Source: Xanthomonas dyei (lineage in GTDB: Bacteria; Pseudomonadota; Gammaproteobacteria; Xanthomonadales; Xanthomonadaceae). Taken from it: a stretch of DNA of 64,000 nucleotides. This document shows, in pieces, positions 25,730 to 35,077 of the stretch. A program made the translations under genes and the position numbers. The stretch is from contig NZ_MDEE01000001.1 of NCBI RefSeq assembly GCF_002939865.1, positions 186,001 to 250,000 of the forward strand, in the 5' to 3' direction. Every line of letters begins with the position of its first letter. Position 1 is the first letter of the stretch. The notes below the pieces were generated by a model. The model searched no databases, was not told the DNA's origin, and saw only the letters and a program-made list of their open reading frames with translations.

Positions 25730-27310
25730 TCAGTGCCCCCCAGCCGCCGCCGCGCCACCGGCGCCAGCGCCGAACGGCGGTTTGGCCAACCACAGGAAGA
25801 AGATGATCACCAGGAACGTCCAGCCGAGCAGATAGAAGATGTCGTTGAAGCCCATCTGCGAGGCCTGGTGGTTGATCATGTTGTTGAGCGAGGCCGCGCC
25901 GCGCTGCAGGTCGCCCTGCCCCATCGCGGCGACCTGTTCCTGCATGCCGGGCGTGTAGACCGAGATGTGTTCGGTGATGTGCGCGTGGTGCACCTGGGTG
26001 CGGCGCGCCCACAGATACGTGGTCAGCGATGCAGCGAAGCTGCCGCCCAGCGTCCGCAGGAACGTAGCCAGGCCGGAGCCGGCCGCGATCTCGCGCCCGT
26101 CCAGATCCGATAGCAGGATCTGCAGCACCGGCATGAAGAACAACGCCACGCCGACGCCCATCAGCAATTGCACGGTGGCCACGTGGCTGAAGTCCACCTG
26201 CAGGTTGAAGTTGGAGCGCAGGAAGCTGGTGAACGATAAAAAGATAAAGGCGACGGTGGCCAGCATGCGCAGATCGAACCGCAATGCGTACTTGCCCACG
26301 AACGGGGTCATCAACACCGGCAGGATGCCGATCGGTGCGGTGGCCAGGCCGGCCCAGATCGCGGTGTAGCCCATGTCGCGTTGCAGCCACTGCGGGATCA
26401 ACAGGCTCACGCTGAAGAACGCCGCATACGCCACCACCATCGCCAAGGTGCCGGCGCGGAAATTGCGGTGCCGAAACAGTTTGAGATCGACGATGGGGTC
26501 TTTGTCGGTGAGTTCCCAGATCACGAACACCACCAGCGCCACGGCGGCGACACAGGCCAGCACCACGATCTTGTCGGACGAGAACCAGTCTTCGTCATTG
26601 CCCAGGTCCAGCACCAGCTGCAATGCGCCCACGCCGACCACCAACAGGATCAGGCCGATGTAATCCATGCGCGGTTTTTCGAGCTGTTCGGGGCGATGCC
26701 GCAACTGCGAGCCCACAATACTGCTGGCGATGATGCCCAGCGGCACGTTGATCAAAAAGATCCATTCCCAGCTGTAGTTGTCGGTAATCCAGCCGCCCAG
26801 GATCGGCCCGGCAATCGGCGCGACCACGGTGATCATTGCGAGCAACGCCAGCGCCTGCCCGCGTTTTTCGCGCGGGTAGATCGACACCAGCAAGCTCTGG
26901 GTGATGGGATACATCGGCCCGGCGACAAACCCTTGCAGCGCGCGCGCGACCACCAGCATGCCCATGCTCTGGGCAAGCCCGCACAGCAGCGAGGCGATGG
27001 TGAAGGCCAACGTGGACCACACGAACAACTTGGTCTCGCCAAAGCGCCGGCTCAACCAGCCGGTCAGCGGCAACGCGATCGCCGTGCTCACCGCGAACGA
27101 GGTGATGACCCACGTGGCCTGCTGCGAACTGGCGCCGAGATTGCCGGCGATGGTCGGCAACGAGACGTTGGCGATGGTGGTGTCCAGCACCTGCATGAAC
27201 GAGGCCATGGCCAGACCCATGGTGCACAACGCCACGCTGGCCGGACGAAAGCCGGCAGCGGGCGCCGGCGCCGCCGGGCCGCCGGACGCGGTGGGAGCTT
27301 GCGAAGACAT
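25730..27310 (-). CDS. emrB: DHA2-family multidrug efflux permease (EmrB-like)
   Basis: This 14-helix major-facilitator drug:H+ antiporter of 526 residues moves hydrophobic compounds out through the EmrA-type adaptor and outer-membrane channel encoded beside it. Family motifs include MQVLDTTIANVSLPTIAG in helix 1 (motif D1), GWLSRRFGETKLF (motif A) and PAIGPILGGWITDNYSWEWIFLINVPLG-type sequence (motif C; here PIAGPILGGWI). It begins six bases after emrA stops. The N-terminal 25 residues are Ala/Pro-rich and probably cytoplasmic. Confidence 0.93.
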   Translation of the reverse strand: MSSQAPTASGGPAAPAPAAGFRPASVALCTMGLAMASFMQVLDTTIANVSLPTIAGNLGASSQQATWVITSFAVSTAIALPLTGWLSRRFGETKLFVWSTLAFTIASLLCGLAQSMGMLVVARALQGFVAGPMYPITQSLLVSIYPREKRGQALALLAMITVVAPIAGPILGGWITDNYSWEWIFLINVPLGIIASSIVGSQLRHRPEQLEKPRMDYIGLILLVVGVGALQLVLDLGNDEDWFSSDKIVVLACVAAVALVVFVIWELTDKDPIVDLKLFRHRNFRAGTLAMVVAYAAFFSVSLLIPQWLQRDMGYTAIWAGLATAPIGILPVLMTPFVGKYALRFDLRMLATVAFIFLSFTSFLRSNFNLQVDFSHVATVQLLMGVGVALFFMPVLQILLSDLDGREIAAGSGLATFLRTLGGSFAASLTTYLWARRTQVHHAHITEHISVYTPGMQEQVAAMGQGDLQRGAASLNNMINHQASQMGFNDIFYLLGWTFLVIIFFLWLAKPPFGAGAGGAAAAGGH

Positions 27311-27316
27311 GGTGGC

Positions 27317-28510
27317 TTAGCCCGCCTTGCTGGCAGCCTGCGACGGCAGGTTGTCCTGGATGATGCGATGGATGTCGGCGTCGGCAGCCTGCAACTGCTG
27401 CGCATACACATCGGTGGAGAACACCGAACCGGTCGCCAGCTTGGTCGGCAGCACGCTGCCCTGCTGGTCGTGCAGATTGACGTCGACCTTCATCGACAAG
27501 CCAATGCGCAGCGGGTTGTCGGCCAGTTGCTTGCTGTCCACCGCAATGCGCACCGGCACGCGTTGCACGATCTTGATCCAGTTGCCGCTGGCGTTTTGCG
27601 CCGGCAACAGCGAGAACGCGCTGCCGGTGCCCAGGCCCAGGCTCTCGATGCGACCGGTGTAGTCGACGCCACCGCCGTACAGATCCGAATGCAGCTCCAC
27701 TTCCTGGCCCAGGCGCATGTGCTTGAGCTGAGTTTCCTTGAAGTTGGCTTCCACCCACACCTGCTCCAGCGGCACCACCGCCATCAGCACACTACCCGGC
27801 TGCACGCGCTGGCCAACCTGCGCCGAACGGCGTGCGACATAGCCGGACACCGGTGCCACCACACCGGTACGCGCGTGGTTGAGATAGGCCTGACGCACCT
27901 GCGCTGCAGCCGTCTGCACATCCGGCTGATTGGACAGCGCGCTGTCGTCGATCAACGCACGGTTACGCTCGAAGCTCTCGCGCGAGCCGCTCACTGCCGC
28001 TTCGGCGGCAGCCAGTTCTTCGCGGACATGCGCCAGTTCTTCGTTGGAGATGGCGCCGCTGGCAGCAAGATTCTTGCGTCGCGCAAAGTCGGCACGGGCA
28101 CTGCGCAAGGTGACTTCGCGTGCCGACAACTCGGCCTGCGCGCCTTCCACGCTGCGGTACAGACCCCGCACCTGGCGCACGGTCTTGGCCAGATTGGCTT
28201 CGGCCTGCTGCAACGCCACTGCGGTATCGGCCGGGTCCAGTTGCACCAGCAGCTGGCCACGTTCCACGCGCATGCCGTCTTCGGCACCGATGCTGACCAC
28301 CGTGCCGCCCACCATCGGGGTGATCTGCACCTGGTTACCCTGCACGTAGGCGTCGTCGGTGTCCTCGTACCAGCGCCCGACCAGGACGTACCAAGTCACG
28401 ATGCCGATGATCGCCAGGATCACCACAATGGCCACGATGCGCAGCGCCGCACGGCGCTTGCTGGGTGCGGCGGGCGCGGGTTGGGAAGAAGTTGGAGTCG
28501 TCTGGCTCAT
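27317..28510 (-). CDS. emrA: HlyD/EmrA family periplasmic adaptor (membrane fusion protein)
   Basis: The 397-residue adaptor has one N-terminal membrane helix (about residues 22-40; LRIVAIVVILAIIGIVTWYV), then DTDDAYVQGNQVQITP, the classic start of the lipoyl half-motif. A long alpha-hairpin follows (coiled coil about residues 95-200), then APVSGYVARRSAQVGQRV, the second half. It joins the EmrB permease to the outer-membrane channel. The ATG at 28510 starts ten bases after the channel gene stops on this strand; the longer frame to 28591 overlaps that gene and lacks similarity. Confidence 0.92.
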   Translation of the reverse strand: MSQTTPTSSQPAPAAPSKRRAALRIVAIVVILAIIGIVTWYVLVGRWYEDTDDAYVQGNQVQITPMVGGTVVSIGAEDGMRVERGQLLVQLDPADTAVALQQAEANLAKTVRQVRGLYRSVEGAQAELSAREVTLRSARADFARRKNLAASGAISNEELAHVREELAAAEAAVSGSRESFERNRALIDDSALSNQPDVQTAAAQVRQAYLNHARTGVVAPVSGYVARRSAQVGQRVQPGSVLMAVVPLEQVWVEANFKETQLKHMRLGQEVELHSDLYGGGVDYTGRIESLGLGTGSAFSLLPAQNASGNWIKIVQRVPVRIAVDSKQLADNPLRIGLSMKVDVNLHDQQGSVLPTKLATGSVFSTDVYAQQLQAADADIHRIIQDNLPSQAASKAG

Positions 28511-28520
28511 CGTCGATGTC

Positions 28521-30023
28521 TCAGGAATTCGGTTGTGCGGAAGTGGGCGCGGTGTGTGCGGGCTCCGGCGTGAATCCGCCGCCCAGCGCACGCTGCAACC
28601 TCACCGAGGCCAAAAGTTGTTGCGACTGCAGCCCGGCCATACGCTGGCGTGCGACAAGCAATTGCTCCTGCACGCTGAGCACGTCCAGATAGCCGCCGAT
28701 ACCGGCGCGGTAGCGCTGCTGAGCCAGATCGAATGCCGCAGCAGCGGTCTGCACGGCGTCGTCCTGCGCACGTGCGCGTTGCTCCAGCGAACGTACTGCG
28801 TTGGCCTGGTCGGCCACTTCGCGCAGTGCCGCGATCACCTTCTGGTTGTAGTCGGCTACCGCCAGGTCGTATTGGGCGTCGCTGCCGGCCAGACTGGCAC
28901 GCAGCTTGCCGCCGTCGAAAATCGGCAGGCTCAATGCCGGCGCAACCACGCCGAACACCGACGCGTTTTCCAGTAACTGGCCGACATCGCGGTTCACCAC
29001 GCCGCCCAGGGCGATGATGTTGAAGCTGGGATAGAAGCGCGTCTTGGCCGTGGCGATGTCCTTGTCGGCCGCCTCCACGCGCCAGCGCGCAGCCACTACG
29101 TCCGGGCGACGGCCGAGCAGATCGGCCGGCAGGTTGCTCGGCAGCTGCGCGGCAATGGTCGCGCCCAGCACCGGGCGTGCGATGTCCAGCCCGCGGTCCG
29201 GACCCTGGCCAAGCAACGCCGCCAGCGCGTTACGCGCCTCGTCGATCTGTTGCTGCGCCGACTGCACCTGCTGCTGTGCGGCCGGCACCCGGGCCTGCGC
29301 CTGACGCAGCTGCAGATCGCTGTCGATGCCGGCACTGCGGCGCTGCTGGGTGAGCTCCACGGTCTTGCGCGAGCGCGCCAGTTCTTCGTCGGCCACATCG
29401 TGCAGACGCCAGGCGTAGTCGAGCTGCGCATAGGCTTCGGCGATCGCCGCCGACAGGTTCAGGCGCGCTGCCTGCGCATCCACCTCGGCCGCGTGCGCGG
29501 TGTCCACTGCCGCTTCCCAGGCGGCGCGCTTGCCGCCCCATAGGTCCACGCCGTAGCGGAAATCCACCACCAGCTGACCGTTACCGCCAAAGCGTCCGCC
29601 GCGTTCCTCGCCGGCCACCGATTCCGGCAACTGCACGCCTGCGTAGCCGCCGGAGACCGACAGGCTGGGGCCGCGATCGGCCTGCGCGGTGCCGATACGG
29701 GCCTGTGCCTGGCGCAGGCGCGCGTCGGCGGCGTCGAGGCTGGGGCTGTGCTGCAGGCCTTCGCCGATCAGCGCATTCAATTGCGCATCGCCCAGCGCGC
29801 GCCACCAATCGCTGGCCGGCCATGCCGCCGGGCTCAGCCAGGTTTGCGCCAGGGTGCGCTCGGCATGCAGCTGGCTGGCGTCGAGCACGGTGCCTTGCGG
29901 CGCCAGCCCACGGCTGCTGGCGCAGGCCGCCAGCGCCAGCGTCAATGCGGTGAGAACAAGCGGCCGCGCCAGGCGCATCGAGCGCGGGCGCAGCGTCTGG
30001 ATGAAGGAACTAGCAGCGTTCAT
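28521..30023 (-). CDS. Outer-membrane efflux lipoprotein of the NodT/OMF family
   Basis: This 500-residue TolC-like channel forms a trimer with a beta-barrel and periplasmic alpha-barrel. The lipobox LALAACASS puts lipidation at Cys34. Two OEP repeats (about residues 70-260 and 280-480) show DWWRALGDAQLNALIGEGL and the typical YYPSFNIIALGG-like segment (here FYPSFNIIAL). Its start codon overlaps the marR stop by four bases (ATGA), so translation is probably coupled. It precedes emrA. It provides the outer-membrane exit of the efflux pump. Confidence 0.92.
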   Translation of the reverse strand: MNAASSFIQTLRPRSMRLARPLVLTALTLALAACASSRGLAPQGTVLDASQLHAERTLAQTWLSPAAWPASDWWRALGDAQLNALIGEGLQHSPSLDAADARLRQAQARIGTAQADRGPSLSVSGGYAGVQLPESVAGEERGGRFGGNGQLVVDFRYGVDLWGGKRAAWEAAVDTAHAAEVDAQAARLNLSAAIAEAYAQLDYAWRLHDVADEELARSRKTVELTQQRRSAGIDSDLQLRQAQARVPAAQQQVQSAQQQIDEARNALAALLGQGPDRGLDIARPVLGATIAAQLPSNLPADLLGRRPDVVAARWRVEAADKDIATAKTRFYPSFNIIALGGVVNRDVGQLLENASVFGVVAPALSLPIFDGGKLRASLAGSDAQYDLAVADYNQKVIAALREVADQANAVRSLEQRARAQDDAVQTAAAAFDLAQQRYRAGIGGYLDVLSVQEQLLVARQRMAGLQSQQLLASVRLQRALGGGFTPEPAHTAPTSAQPNS

Positions 30024-30460
30024 GAGTTGAGTGCATCGCGGACACGGATAAGAAGGGAGGTGAGTTGCTCGCGCTCAGGGGCATCCAGGTCGCGCAGGCC
30101 ATGCTCGATCGCACGTTCGCCACGCAAGCGCAGCCGTTCCCACAGCGCCACACCCTGCTCGGTCATGACGATCTGCAGCGCGCGCCGGTCCTCGGCATGC
30201 GGCTCGCGCCGCACCGCGCCCAGTGCCTCGAGCTTGTCGAGCAGGCGGGTCACCGCGCTCGGCGTCTGGTCCAGCGCCTGCGCCAGTTCGTTGGCCGTGC
30301 AGGGAGAACGCACTGCCAGGATCTTCAGACCGACGTAGTGGCTGAAACCGAAATCGGGCAGCTCGCCCTTCATCTCGGCATCGAGCTGGCGCATCAGCGC
30401 GTCGCGCACTTGGCGCAACAGCAACCCGAACGACGGCGGAGCGGTGGGCGTTAAATTCAT
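30020..30460 (-). CDS. MarR-type repressor of the adjacent efflux operon (EmrR-like)
   Basis: This 146-residue winged-helix dimer has a DNA-binding region CTANELAQALDQTPSAVTRLLDKLEALG followed by the wing RREPHAEDRRALQIVMTEQG. It is the first gene of the marR-OMF-emrA-emrB operon and overlaps the channel gene by four bases. A perfect 7-bp palindrome overlaps a consensus -35 box just upstream, so autorepression relieved by drugs or phenolics is likely, as for EmrR and MarR. With that promoter the transcript would start within about eight bases of the ATG at 30460, giving a leaderless or near-leaderless message. Confidence 0.9.
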   Translation of the reverse strand: MNLTPTAPPSFGLLLRQVRDALMRQLDAEMKGELPDFGFSHYVGLKILAVRSPCTANELAQALDQTPSAVTRLLDKLEALGAVRREPHAEDRRALQIVMTEQGVALWERLRLRGERAIEHGLRDLDAPEREQLTSLLIRVRDALNS

Positions 30461-30467
30461 ACGACAC

Positions 30468-30504
30468 ATTTTGTTCTGAAAAATATATTTGTCAACGCAA
30501 ATAT
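30468..30504 (-). promoter_or_regulatory. Promoter and MarR operator of the efflux operon
   Basis: On the minus strand TTGACA (30495-30490), a 16-base spacer and CAAAAT (30473-30468) form a sigma-70 promoter. The perfect palindrome ATATTTG-TCAACG-CAAATAT (30485-30504) covers the -35 box. A repressor bound there would block RNA polymerase. The divergent AraC gene starts 80 bases away, so the same site could influence it. Confidence 0.7.
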
Positions 30505-30583
30505 CTCAACCGGGATTAAACCGTCAGCAAGGAATTGTCACCTTACGCGCCGCTTTGGCTGGCCTGGTAATACAATCAAGCCA

Positions 30584-31435
30584 ATGACTATCGAAAACCC
30601 GCCAACGACGGTGGATGCACTGCCGCCCGGCGTGCGTGGCAGCTTCGAATGGGCCGACGGCCCGGTGCTGATCGCGTTCCTGGCCGACCTGCGCGCGGTA
30701 TGGGCACCGGAAACCGCATGGCATGCGCATGTGCGCGGGCAGCTGATGGTCGTCGAGCAAGGCGTGCTGACCGTGCATACCGAACAGGGCGCGCTGTCGC
30801 TGCCGCCGGGCTGCGCCGGCTGGATGCCGCCCGGCCAGCAGCACACCGTGGAGCTGGCCGGTCCGATGCGCGGCTGGGGCGTGGTGGTGCGGCCGGATGC
30901 CTGCGCCGCCCTGCCCGCGCAAGGCGGGGTGATCCGGCTGACCGGGCTGGCCCGCGAAGCGATCATGCGCGCCGCCAGCTGGCCGCTGGATCAGCCGCTG
31001 GATACCGCCCAGCAACGGCTGGCCGCGGTGCTGCTGGACGAGCTATGCCAGGTCCAGATCGACCACCTGCACCTGCCGATGCCGGCCGACCGCCGCCTGG
31101 TGCGGATTGCCCGGCAATTGCTCGCCACCCCCGCCGACCCGCGCCCGCTCGATGCCTGGGCCGATTGGGGCGGGCTGTCGCCGCGCAGCCTGAGCCGGCA
31201 TTTTCGCGACGAGACCGGGTTGAGTTTTGCGCAATGGCGGCAGCAGGCCCGGCTGGCCGAAGGCCTGCGCCGGCTCAGCCAGGGCAGCGCGGTGGCGCAG
31301 GTGGCCGACCAGCTCGGCTACAGCAGCCCCAGTGCCTTCGTCAGTGTGTTTCACCGCCATTTCGGCGCTCCGCCCACCCGTTATCTGGCTGCCGGCCACG
31401 CGCGCGGCTTGGCATCCCCCGCCGCATCCGGATAA
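30584..31435 (+). CDS. AraC family transcriptional regulator with N-terminal cupin
   Basis: This 283-residue protein has an N-terminal cupin sensor (about residues 25-110; VVEQGVLTVHTEQGALSLPPG is typical). The C-terminal double helix-turn-helix (about residues 180-270) includes LSPRSLSRHFRDETGLSFAQWRQQARL and VADQLGYSSPSAFVSVFHRHFGAPPTRYL, the second HTH signature. This domain order matches regulators of the YdiP/AraC_binding type. The ligand is unknown. It is divergent from the efflux operon, which makes that operon a plausible target. Confidence 0.9.
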   Translation: MTIENPPTTVDALPPGVRGSFEWADGPVLIAFLADLRAVWAPETAWHAHVRGQLMVVEQGVLTVHTEQGALSLPPGCAGWMPPGQQHTVELAGPMRGWGVVVRPDACAALPAQGGVIRLTGLAREAIMRAASWPLDQPLDTAQQRLAAVLLDELCQVQIDHLHLPMPADRRLVRIARQLLATPADPRPLDAWADWGGLSPRSLSRHFRDETGLSFAQWRQQARLAEGLRRLSQGSAVAQVADQLGYSSPSAFVSVFHRHFGAPPTRYLAAGHARGLASPAASG

Positions 31436-31495
31436 TCGGCGCTCTTCGAGTCCGCGCTCTGGTGCGGGCTCTTCTTTCGCAGGACCTGGCTTTAC

Positions 31496-33739
31496 ATGAC
31501 CGATCTGACCCGCCCCACCTTCCACGGCTTCGAACAGCTGCCGCTGCGCGAGTACGCCGAACGCGCCTATCTCGATTATTCGATGTACGTGGTGCTCGAC
31601 CGCGCCCTGCCGTTCCTGGGCGACGGCCTGAAGCCGGTGCAGCGCCGCATCATCTTCGCCATGAGCGAGCTCGGCCTAAACGCGGCCGCCAAGCCGAAGA
31701 AGTCCGCGCGCACCGTGGGCGATGTCATCGGTAAGTACCATCCGCACGGCGATAGCGCGTGCTACGAAGCGCTGGTGCTGATGGCGCAGCCGTTCTCGTA
31801 CCGCTACCCGCTGATCGAAGGCCAGGGCAACTTCGGTTCCACCGACGATCCCAAGTCGTTCGCGGCGATGCGCTACACCGAGTCCAAGCTGACCCCGATC
31901 GCCGAAGTGTTGCTGGGCGAAATCAGCCAGGGCACCACCGACTGGGCGGCCAACTTCGACGGCACCCTGGAAGAGCCAACCTGGTTGCCGGCGCGCCTGC
32001 CGCACCTGCTGCTCAACGGCACCACCGGCATTGCCGTCGGCATGGCCACCGACGTACCGCCGCACAACCTCAACGAGATCGTCAGCGCGCTGCTGCGCCT
32101 GCTCGACAACCCCGATGCCACGGTCGCCGACCTGTGCGAGCACGTGCTGGGCCCGGACTACCCGACCACTGCGGAAATCATTACCCCGGCTGCCGACCTG
32201 CGCAACATCTACGAGACCGGCCATGGCAGCGTGCGCGCACGTGCCACGTATAAAAAAGAACACGCCAACATCGTCATCGATGCGCTGCCGTATCAGGTAT
32301 CGCCGTCCAAGGTGATTGAACAGATCGCCCAGCAGATGCGCGCCAAGAAGCTGCCGTGGCTGGAAGACATCCGCGACGAATCCGACCACACCAGCCCGGT
32401 GCGGGTGGTGCTGGTGCCGCGCTCCAACCGCGTGGATGCCGAGCAATTGATGGGCCACTTGTTCGTCACCACCGATCTGGAACGCAGCTACCGCGTCAAT
32501 CTCAATGTGATCGGTCTGGACGGCCGGCCGCAGGTGAAGAATCTGCGCCAGCTGCTGACCGAGTGGCTGACCTTCCGCAGCGATACCGTCACCCGGCGCC
32601 TCAACCATCGCCTGCAAAAGGTCGAGCGTCGCCTGCACCTGTTGGAAGGCTTGTTGATCGCTTTCCTCAATCTGGACGAAGTGATCCGCATCGTCCGCAG
32701 CGAAGACGAACCCAAGCCGGTGTTGATCGCCCGTTTCGCGCTCAGCGAGGAACAGGCCGAATACATCCTGGAAACCAAGCTGCGTCAGTTGGCGCGCCTG
32801 GAAGAAATGAAGATCCGCGGCGAGCAGGAAGCGCTGGCCAAGGAACGCGCGCAGTTGATGGCCATCCTGGAAAGCAAGACCAAGCTGAAGAAGCTGATCA
32901 AGGACGAGCTCACCGCCGACGCCAAGAAGTTCGGCGACGCACGTCGCTCGCCGCTGGTGCAGCGTGGCGCCGCGCAGGCGATCGACGAAACCGAGATGGT
33001 CGCCAGCGAACCGATGACGGTGGTGCTGTCGGAAAAGGGCTGGGTGCGCGCAGCCAAGGGTCACGAGGTCGATCCGGCCGGCATGTCGTATCGCGACGGC
33101 GACAGCCTGCTGGCCGCAGTGCGCAGCCGCAGTACCCATCAAGTGGCGTTTCTGGATTCGGATGGCCGCGCCTATTCCACTGCCGTGCACACGTTGCCCT
33201 CGGCGCGCGGCAACGGCGAACCGCTGACCGGGCGTTTTTCGCCGGCCTCGGGCGCGTCGTTCCAGGTCATGGCCAGTGCCGACAACACCACCCGCTTCGT
33301 GCTGGCGTCCTCGCACGGCTACGGTTTCGTGACCCGTTTCGAAAACCTCACCGGCCGCAACAAGGCCGGCAAGGCGATGCTCAACCTGACCACCGGCTCG
33401 CATGTGCTGAGCCCGGCGCAGGTGAGCAACCCGCAGACCGACCGCATCGTCGCCGTCACCAGCGCCGGCAACCTGCTGGCGGTGCCGGCCACCGACGTGC
33501 CCGAGCTGGACAAGGGCAAAGGCAACAAGATCATCGAGATCCCCAAGGCCAAACTCGGCACCGAGCGCGTGGTGGCGGTGGTCGCGGTGGCACCGGGCAA
33601 CACCCTGCTGGTCCGCAGCGGCGCACGTACCATGAGCCTGTCGTTCAAGGATCTGGACACGTATGTGGGCACACGTGCGAGTCGCGGCTCGTTGTTGCCG
33701 CGCGGGTGGCAGAAGGTGGATGGACTGGAAGTGCAGTAA
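31496..33739 (+). CDS. parC: DNA topoisomerase IV subunit A
   Basis: ParC cuts and rejoins DNA to decatenate daughter chromosomes, acting with ParE. The 747-residue product has the active-site Tyr in [10 protein letters not shown]. The quinolone-resistance region [19 protein letters not shown] has Ser and Glu at the usual susceptible positions. The coiled gate region is followed by a C-terminal beta-pinwheel (about residues 500-740). The pinwheel lacks a GyrA-box, supporting ParC over GyrA. The ATG at 31496 is the conserved start. A degenerate duplicate of the last 31 bases lies about 70 bases after the stop. Confidence 0.95.
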   Translation: MTDLTRPTFHGFEQLPLREYAERAYLDYSMYVVLDRALPFLGDGLKPVQRRIIFAMSELGLNAAAKPKKSARTVGDVIGKYHPHGDSACYEALVLMAQPFSYRYPLIEGQGNFGSTDDPKSFAAMRYTESKLTPIAEVLLGEISQGTTDWAANFDGTLEEPTWLPARLPHLLLNGTTGIAVGMATDVPPHNLNEIVSALLRLLDNPDATVADLCEHVLGPDYPTTAEIITPAADLRNIYETGHGSVRARATYKKEHANIVIDALPYQVSPSKVIEQIAQQMRAKKLPWLEDIRDESDHTSPVRVVLVPRSNRVDAEQLMGHLFVTTDLERSYRVNLNVIGLDGRPQVKNLRQLLTEWLTFRSDTVTRRLNHRLQKVERRLHLLEGLLIAFLNLDEVIRIVRSEDEPKPVLIARFALSEEQAEYILETKLRQLARLEEMKIRGEQEALAKERAQLMAILESKTKLKKLIKDELTADAKKFGDARRSPLVQRGAAQAIDETEMVASEPMTVVLSEKGWVRAAKGHEVDPAGMSYRDGDSLLAAVRSRSTHQVAFLDSDGRAYSTAVHTLPSARGNGEPLTGRFSPASGASFQVMASADNTTRFVLASSHGYGFVTRFENLTGRNKAGKAMLNLTTGSHVLSPAQVSNPQTDRIVAVTSAGNLLAVPATDVPELDKGKGNKIIEIPKAKLGTERVVAVVAVAPGNTLLVRSGARTMSLSFKDLDTYVGTRASRGSLLPRGWQKVDGLEVQ

Positions 33740-33814
33740 CGGTCTGTCATCGCGGTGATGCGCGGCGGCACGGTTGGCACTGACGCTGAGCCCTGATTCA
33801 CTGAGGCGCAACAA

Positions 33815-33845
33815 AAGGTGGACAGGCTGGAAGCTCATTAACGGT
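33815..33845 (+). repeat. Degenerate duplicate of the parC 3-prime end
   Basis: These 31 bases match parC 33713-33743, including the stop codon and four bases after it, at 25 of 31 positions. The copy would encode KVDRLEAH and a stop where parC ends KVDGLEVQ and a stop. It is about 100 bases downstream of the original. Confidence 0.5.
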
Positions 33846-33966
33846 GGTTCGCTGACGCGCCGCGCGACTGCACGTTGTCCGGGCGTTTTGAGTGGCTAAT
33901 AAAATCACCGCCAGATAGGCGCGGCCGGCGTTGTGGTTCCTATCAGCACACGGCCAAATTACAGGT

Positions 33967-34069
33967 GCGATGTCCTCAGCGCTCGCGGGACCCTGTGGCG
34001 ACATGAATGTCGCCACGGAGTCTCCATGGATGGATATACGACGTGTCCCGCGAGCGCTGAGGGCATCGC
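33967..34069 (+). repeat. Nested-hairpin element, copy A
   Basis: Outer arms of 25 bases (33967-33991 and 34045-34069) pair with one G-U wobble. Inside, GTGGCGACAT (33995-34004) and ATGTCGCCAC (34007-34016) form a perfect 10-bp hairpin with a two-base loop. A linker containing CATGGATGG and ACGACGTGTCCCGCG leads into the second arm. Oriented on the plus strand. Confidence 0.75.
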
Positions 34070-34181
34070 GCCCTCGATCAGCTCGGCTTGGAACAACGAG
34101 ACGACGCTGAAGCTCAAGCTCTGCCTCGCACGGTGCGGATGCGTCGGTTGTAGCGTGGTTGATCTGCGGATTTACTGCAGG

Positions 34182-34287
34182 GCCCTTGCCCGCCCACCAT
34201 CGCAGGACACGCTGCAAGTACGTCCATGTAAGCTCTTATGCGGCATCCATGCCGCATAAGGTCCCGCGACGGCGGGCGGGCAAGGAC
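34182..34287 (-). repeat. Nested-hairpin element, copy B (inverted, compensated stems)
   Basis: Outer arms of 27 bases (34182-34208 and 34261-34287) pair with four departures that are all G-U wobbles if read on the minus strand. Inside, CTTATGCGGCAT (34235-34246) and ATGCCGCATAAG (34249-34260) form a perfect 12-bp hairpin. Read on the minus strand the order is outer arm, inner hairpin, linker with ACATGGACG and CAGCGTGTCCTGCG, outer arm. This is the same plan as copy A with different stem sequences. Confidence 0.75.
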
Positions 34288-34420
34288 CAGTCAAGATGGT
34301 CGGTGTGCATGTCGCGCGGATGCCGGGCGCGGTGCGGTCTGATCGGCTCCTTTAGATCTGAGATGTCACTGCTATTCCCGCCACTACGTCACTCGTCAAC
34401 GCAACCAACAAGGCAACAGC

Positions 34421-35077
34421 ATGGACACAAACTTCTGGCTACAGCGCTGGCAGGACGGACAGACCGGCTTTCATCAGGATGAGGTGATGCCGCTGCTGCA
34501 AAAGCACTGGCCCGCACTGCAGTTGCCACGCGCTGCATGCGTGTTGGTGCCGCTCTGTGGCAAGACACTGGACATGCATTGGCTGGCTGCGCAAGGCCAT
34601 CGTGTCCTGGGCGTGGAGCTCTCGCCGCTGGCCGTGACGCAGTTCTTCGATGAGGCCAACCTGCAACCGCAGCGCCACACCAGCAGCGCTGGCGAACATT
34701 TCGTCGCCGGCCCCATCGAAATCATCTGCGGCGACGCCTTTGCGCTGGACGCAAGCGTATTGGCCGATTGCACGGCGGTCTACGACCGTGCTGCGCTGGT
34801 GGCCTTGCCGGCGGATCTGCGCCGGCGGTATCTGCAAACCACCTACGCGCGCTTGCCTGCCATGTGTCGCGGGCTGCTGATCACGCTGGATTATCCGCAA
34901 GCCGAAAAGGCCGGCCCACCCTTCGCGGTGGATACGTCCGAGGTGCAGACGCTGTTTCAGGCGCAATGGCAGGTGCAGCAGTTGGAACAGCGCGACATCC
35001 TGGAGCAGGAACCGCGCTTCCGTGCCGATGGCGTCACCGCACTCTACACCGCGGTATATCGCCTGCAACGCAGCTGA
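34421..35077 (+). CDS. tpm: Thiopurine S-methyltransferase
   Basis: This 218-residue SAM-dependent methyltransferase is of the bacterial TPMT group. It methylates thiopurines and, in bacteria, selenium and tellurium oxyanions to volatile forms. The N-terminus DTNFWLQRWQDGQTGFHQ is the family signature. The SAM site is VLVPLCGKTLDMHWLAAQGH, followed by VLGVELSPLAVTQFF and the IICGDAFAL motif. The protein is cytoplasmic. The ATG at 34421 is preceded by AAGGCAACAGC. It stands alone between the parC repeat zone and the bacterioferritin gene. Confidence 0.93.
   Translation: MDTNFWLQRWQDGQTGFHQDEVMPLLQKHWPALQLPRAACVLVPLCGKTLDMHWLAAQGHRVLGVELSPLAVTQFFDEANLQPQRHTSSAGEHFVAGPIEIICGDAFALDASVLADCTAVYDRAALVALPADLRRRYLQTTYARLPAMCRGLLITLDYPQAEKAGPPFAVDTSEVQTLFQAQWQVQQLEQRDILEQEPRFRADGVTALYTAVYRLQRS

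Larger units (their letters stand above)
33740..34420. other. Gene-free stretch of about 680 bases with nested hairpin repeats
   Basis: No gene is supported between parC and tpm. The stretch holds a degenerate copy of the parC 3-prime end (33815-33845) and two nested-hairpin elements in opposite orientation (33967-34069 and 34182-34287), listed separately. Short frames here have no ribosome site or family similarity. Confidence 0.75.

Noticed and set aside
26381-28573. Plus-strand frame opposite emrB/emrA
   Set aside because: Antisense shadow of two motif-rich efflux genes.
31676-33838. Minus-strand frame opposite parC
   Set aside because: Antisense shadow; parC motifs are complete on the plus strand.
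34421-35077. Possibility that tpm is a DNA-modification methyltransferase of a defence system
   Set aside because: The motifs are those of thiopurine methyltransferases, and no restriction enzyme or defence gene is adjacent.
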